63,273 nucleotides of DNA from Microthrixaceae bacterium. Its GTDB lineage: Bacteria > Actinomycetota > Acidimicrobiia > Acidimicrobiales > DATDAH01. Location of the stretch: assembly GCA_020637195.1 (NCBI GenBank), contig JACJWK010000020.1:1-63273 (forward strand), in the 5' to 3' direction. A program made the position numbers and the translations under genes. Position 1 is the first letter of the stretch. Every line of letters starts with the position of its first letter. Shown in pieces: positions 60,693-63,273 of this stretch. The notes below the pieces were generated by a model, which was given only the letters and a program-made list of their open reading frames with translations, was not told the DNA's origin and did no database searches.

Positions 60693-61467
60693 GGGTGACA
60701 GTCTGGCAGCAGTCGGCGCCGACGAGACGGTCGGGGTGGTCCTCGCGGCCGGCGCCGGCACCCGTCTCGCGCCGCTGACGATCGAGCGCCCGAAGGCCCT
60801 GTGCCCGGTCGGTGACGACGCGCTCCTCGACCTGGCGCTCGCCCGCCTCGAGCCGTTGGTCGGCGCCCTCGCGGTCAACGTGCACCACGGCCGGGCGGCC
60901 ATGGAGCGCCACCTCGTCGCCCATGAAGGCGTCCACGTGTCGGTCGAGGCCGAGCGGGCCCTCGGCACCGCGGGGGCGATCGGTCGCCTGCGTCCGTGGA
61001 TCGCCGGTCGCTCCGTCGCCGTGGTCAACGCCGACGCGTGGAGCCCGGACCCGCTCGAGCCCCTGCTCGCCGGCTGGGACGGCGAGCGCGTGCGCCTGCT
61101 CCTCGTGGGCGCCGACGAGCTCGCGCCGACGGTGCGGGTGGCCGCATGCGTCCTCCCGTGGGCGGCGGCGGCGCGCCTCGCCGCCGAGCCGAGCGGCCTG
61201 TACGAGGTCTGCTGGCGGCCGTGGGCCGACCGCGGCGCACTGGACGTGGTCCGCCACGACGCGACGTTCGTGGACTGCGGGACGCCGGCCGACTACCTCG
61301 CCGCCAACCTCCTGGCCACCGGGGGCCGGAGCGCGGTCGGCGCCGGCGCGGTCGTCGCCGGCACGACGCGTCGGAGCGTGGTGTGGCCCGGGGCGACCGT
61401 GGCGGCCGCCGAGGTGCTCGAGGATGCGATCCGCACCACGGCGGGCCGGACGGTGCTCGTGCGCTAG
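60691..61467 (+). CDS. nucleotidyltransferase (sugar-nucleotide type)
   Basis: 258 residues from ATG 60691. The N-terminal GVVLAAGAGTRLAPLTIERPKALCPVGDDALLDLAL is the sugar-phosphate nucleotidyltransferase signature, with the Arg/Lys that bind NTP phosphate. Further on are EAERALGTAGAIGRLRPWIAGRSVAVVNADAW (metal Asp) and a C-terminal left-handed beta-helix hint (VGAGAVVAGTTRRSVVWPGATVAAAE). It activates a sugar 1-phosphate, for example mannose or glucose; the exact sugar is unknown. Its TAG shares three bases with the rlmN stop (CTAG). Confidence 0.84.
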   Translation: MGDSLAAVGADETVGVVLAAGAGTRLAPLTIERPKALCPVGDDALLDLALARLEPLVGALAVNVHHGRAAMERHLVAHEGVHVSVEAERALGTAGAIGRLRPWIAGRSVAVVNADAWSPDPLEPLLAGWDGERVRLLLVGADELAPTVRVAACVLPWAAAARLAAEPSGLYEVCWRPWADRGALDVVRHDATFVDCGTPADYLAANLLATGGRSAVGAGAVVAGTTRRSVVWPGATVAAAEVLEDAIRTTAGRTVLVR

Positions 61468-62510
61468 GCGGGAGCGGTCGGGGGCGTGCGCGGCGCCCGC
61501 CGACGCACGTGCACGGCCCGGAGCTGCCCGCAGGCGGCCGCGATGTCCGTGCCGCGGTTGCGTCGCACCGTGGCGTTCGCCCCGAGGTCACCGAGGCGGC
61601 GGGCGAAGGTCGCCACCCGGTCCGGTGGGGTGCCCCGGGTGCCGTAGCCGTCCGTCGGGTTGAGCGGGATGAGGTTCACGTGCGCGCGCAGCGACCGCGC
61701 GAACGCGGCCAGCTCCTCCGCGTCGCGCCGGCGGTCGTTGACGCCGTCGATGAGCGCCCACTCGAACGACAGGCGCCGGTTCTTCGCGGCGAGGTACTCC
61801 CGGCACGCCTCGTGGAGCGTCGCGAGCGGGTAGCGGCGGTTGACCGGCACCAGCTCGTCGCGCAGCTCGTCGTTGGCGGCGTGCAGCGACACCGCCAGGT
61901 TGACGGGGAGCGCCTCGCCGGCCAGGCGGCGGATCCCCGGGACGATGCCGACGGTGGACAGGGTGAGGTGGCGGGCGGACAGGCCGAGCTCGTCGTGCAG
62001 CACGGTGACGGCCCGCCACGTGGCGTCGTAGTTGGCGAGCGGCTCGCCCATGCCCATGAACACGACGTTGGACAGCCGCCGGGGCGCGGCCGCCGCGCGG
62101 GCCCGGACGACCTGCTCGACGATCTCGCCGGCGGTGAGGTGGCGCTCGAAGCCGGCCTGGCCGGTCGCGCAGAATCCGCAGGCCATCGCGCAGCCCGCCT
62201 GGGTCGAGACGCAGACCGTCGACCGGTCGCGGTAGTGCATGAGCACGGTCTCGATCTCGCGCCCGTCGGCGAGGGCCCACAGCCACTTGACGGTGTCGCC
62301 GCCGTCGCCCTCGGACTCGGCCACCGGGCTGAGGGCGGCGGGCAGGTCGTCGGCGAGACGGGCCCGCAGCGGCGCGGGGAGGTTCGTCATGGCCTCGGGA
62401 CCCACCCCCTGCGCGTACAGCCCTTCCCACACCTGGGTGGCCCGGAACCGGGGCTCGCCGGCCAGGAGGGCGTCGAGCTGGTCGCGCGACGTGTCGTAGC
62501 GGCTGGGCAC
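61464..62510 (-). CDS. rlmN: RlmN, 23S rRNA/tRNA adenine-C2 methyltransferase
   Basis: 348 residues, GTG read from 62510. Radical-SAM Cys motif CAMACGFC, preceded by SRYDTSRDQLDALLAGEPRFRATQVWEGLYAQGV and TVLMHYRDRSTVCVSTQAGC; then NVVFMGMGEPLANYD, HLTLSTVGIVPGIRRLA, LAVSLHAANDELRDELVPVNRRY, and the C-terminal Cys in AACGQLR that takes part in the reaction. It methylates A2503 of 23S rRNA and A37 of some tRNAs. TAGCCT lies seven bases before the start. Confidence 0.96.
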   Translation of the reverse strand: MPSRYDTSRDQLDALLAGEPRFRATQVWEGLYAQGVGPEAMTNLPAPLRARLADDLPAALSPVAESEGDGGDTVKWLWALADGREIETVLMHYRDRSTVCVSTQAGCAMACGFCATGQAGFERHLTAGEIVEQVVRARAAAAPRRLSNVVFMGMGEPLANYDATWRAVTVLHDELGLSARHLTLSTVGIVPGIRRLAGEALPVNLAVSLHAANDELRDELVPVNRRYPLATLHEACREYLAAKNRRLSFEWALIDGVNDRRRDAEELAAFARSLRAHVNLIPLNPTDGYGTRGTPPDRVATFARRLGDLGANATVRRNRGTDIAAACGQLRAVHVRRRAPRTPPTAPA

Positions 62511-62517
62511 CGAGTCG

Positions 62518-62523
62518 AGGCTA
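62518..62523 (-). promoter_or_regulatory. -10 box TAGCCT for rlmN
   Basis: Minus-strand TAGCCT, seven bases, then GTG at 62510. Confidence 0.55.
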
Positions 62524-62543
62524 GAGCCGTCGGAGGGCGCCGG

Positions 62544-62549
62544 TAACGT
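62544..62549 (+). promoter_or_regulatory. -10 box TAACGT for the VIT-type gene
   Basis: TAACGT, seven bases, then GTG 62557. This spacing favours 62557 over the earlier in-frame GTG 62548. Confidence 0.5.
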
Positions 62550-62556
62550 GAGCGCC

Positions 62557-63273
62557 GTGGCGAGCGACGAGGCGACCGGTGCGACCGACGGCGGCCCGGA
62601 GCCGGCGTCGGTGCCGGACCAGGACCTGGAGGCGGCGTTCCACGAACCGGGCGCGGAGGTGCCCGTGCCCAAGCACCAGCACCGGGACGTGCAGGGCGGG
62701 GTCGCGCGCGCCGCGGTCTTCGGGGCCAGCGACGGCCTGGTGTCGAACGTGTCGCTGATCCTCGGCGTCGCCGGTGCGAGCCCCGGGGCCGGGGTGGTGC
62801 GCCTGGCCGGCCTCGCCGGCTGGATCGCCGGCGCCATTTCGATGGCCGCCGGCGAGTACGGCTCGATGAAGGCCCAGACCGAGCTGCTCGAGCACGAGCT
62901 CAACCTCGAGCGCATCGAGCTGCGTCGCAACCCCCACGTCGAGACCCGGGAGCTGGCCGAGCTGTACCAGCAGCGCGGCCTCGACGAGGAGCTCGCCCGG
63001 GACCTCGCGGTGGCCATGATGCGCGATCCCGACACCGCCCTCGAGGCCCACGCCCGCGAGGAGCTGGGCATCGACCCCGAGGCGCTGGGCTCGCCGCTCG
63101 GCGCTGCCGTCGCGAGCTTCGGCACCTTCTCGGTGGGCGCCCTGTTGCCCCTGCTCCCGTGGCTGGTCGGCAGCGGCACGGCGGCGGTCGTCGCGTCGGT
63201 GGTGCTCGGCGTGCTGGGCGCCGCCACCGTCGGCGTCCTGCTGGCCCGATCCACCCACGGCTCCTACCTGAAG
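62557..63273 (+). CDS. VIT1/CCC1-family iron/manganese transporter, 3' end outside window
   Basis: 239 codons are visible and the frame is open at the last base. An acidic N-terminal stretch (about 30 residues) leads to the VIT signature GGVARAAVFGASDGLVSNVSLILGVAGASPG, then GLAGWIAGAISMAAGEYGSMKAQTELLEHELNLERIE and a cytoplasmic helix bundle (ELAELYQQRGLDEELARDLAVAMMRDPDTALEAHAREELG), followed by two more membrane helices (AVASFGTFSVGALLPLLPWLVG, AAVVASVVLGVLGAATVGVLLA). Such proteins move Fe or Mn out of the cytosol. The helix with Glu residues binds metal in plant VIT1. Divergent from rlmN. Confidence 0.9.
   Translation, partial: MASDEATGATDGGPEPASVPDQDLEAAFHEPGAEVPVPKHQHRDVQGGVARAAVFGASDGLVSNVSLILGVAGASPGAGVVRLAGLAGWIAGAISMAAGEYGSMKAQTELLEHELNLERIELRRNPHVETRELAELYQQRGLDEELARDLAVAMMRDPDTALEAHAREELGIDPEALGSPLGAAVASFGTFSVGALLPLLPWLVGSGTAAVVASVVLGVLGAATVGVLLARSTHGSYLK

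Overview
The window is very G+C-rich DNA, with third codon positions almost always G or C, and reads as a chromosomal segment of an actinomycete-type bacterium. An early-branching, Acidimicrobiia-like actinobacterium is my best guess. The supports are the order ftsZ-pgeF-yggS-sepF-yggT-divIVA-ileS-(DksA-like)-lspA-RluA-type synthase, as in Streptomyces; a proteasome activator (Bpa/PafE) ending in GQYL; a luciferase-like, probably F420-dependent oxidoreductase; menaquinone genes; and frequent GTG starts. I see no rRNA, tRNA, CRISPR array, prophage or insertion sequence.

Layout. 1-11253: mixed housekeeping genes (end of a coiled-coil gene, a Tat-exported YHYH protein, a YbaK-like deacylase, a NUDIX hydrolase, dinB, DUF3040, a moxR-DUF58-transglutaminase operon, a ROK kinase, an HNH nuclease, a lipoate-ligase-like protein). 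11310-26249: the division and cell wall (dcw) cluster mraZ-rsmH-ftsL-ftsI-murE-mraY-murD-ftsW-murG-murC-murB-ftsQ-ftsZ, mostly with overlapping start and stop codons; murF is missing. 26263-35809: the post-ftsZ block (pgeF, yggS, sepF, yggT, divIVA, ileS on the other strand, DUF167, a DksA-like protein with a histone-H1-like tail, lspA, a pseudouridine synthase). 35828-46914: Rrf2 regulator, phosphodiesterase, bpa, enoyl-CoA hydratase, dnaE, nitroreductase, an ASCH protein, a YyaL-type thioredoxin-fold protein and small proteins. 46936-54339: menaquinone genes menE, menA, menH, menD, menF, menG on both strands. 54420-63273: acetyltransferase, acyl-CoA dehydrogenase, lipoprotein peptidase, luciferase-like oxidoreductase, MaoC hydratase, nucleotidyltransferase, rlmN and a VIT-type transporter cut by the window end.

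How the genes work together. The dcw block makes the lipid-linked peptidoglycan precursor (MurE/D/C/B/G, MraY) and the division machine (FtsZ, FtsQ, FtsL, FtsW, FtsI). SepF anchors FtsZ to the membrane and DivIVA organises polar growth. The men genes build the respiratory quinone; menB and menC are not here.

Two window-wide patterns stand out. First, many first-in-operon genes carry a TANNNT -10 box only 6-8 nt upstream of the start codon, so their mRNAs are probably leaderless. Second, at least six conserved genes (dinB, ftsI, murE, murG, the lspA/RluA region, menH) are broken by single-base indels, several in short G or C runs. Since most of these genes are essential, sequence error is the likeliest cause. 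I found no clearly novel system; the best leads are the leaderless promoters, the missing murF, the structured mraZ-rsmH spacer, the DksA/histone-like protein and the possible LspA-RluA fusion.
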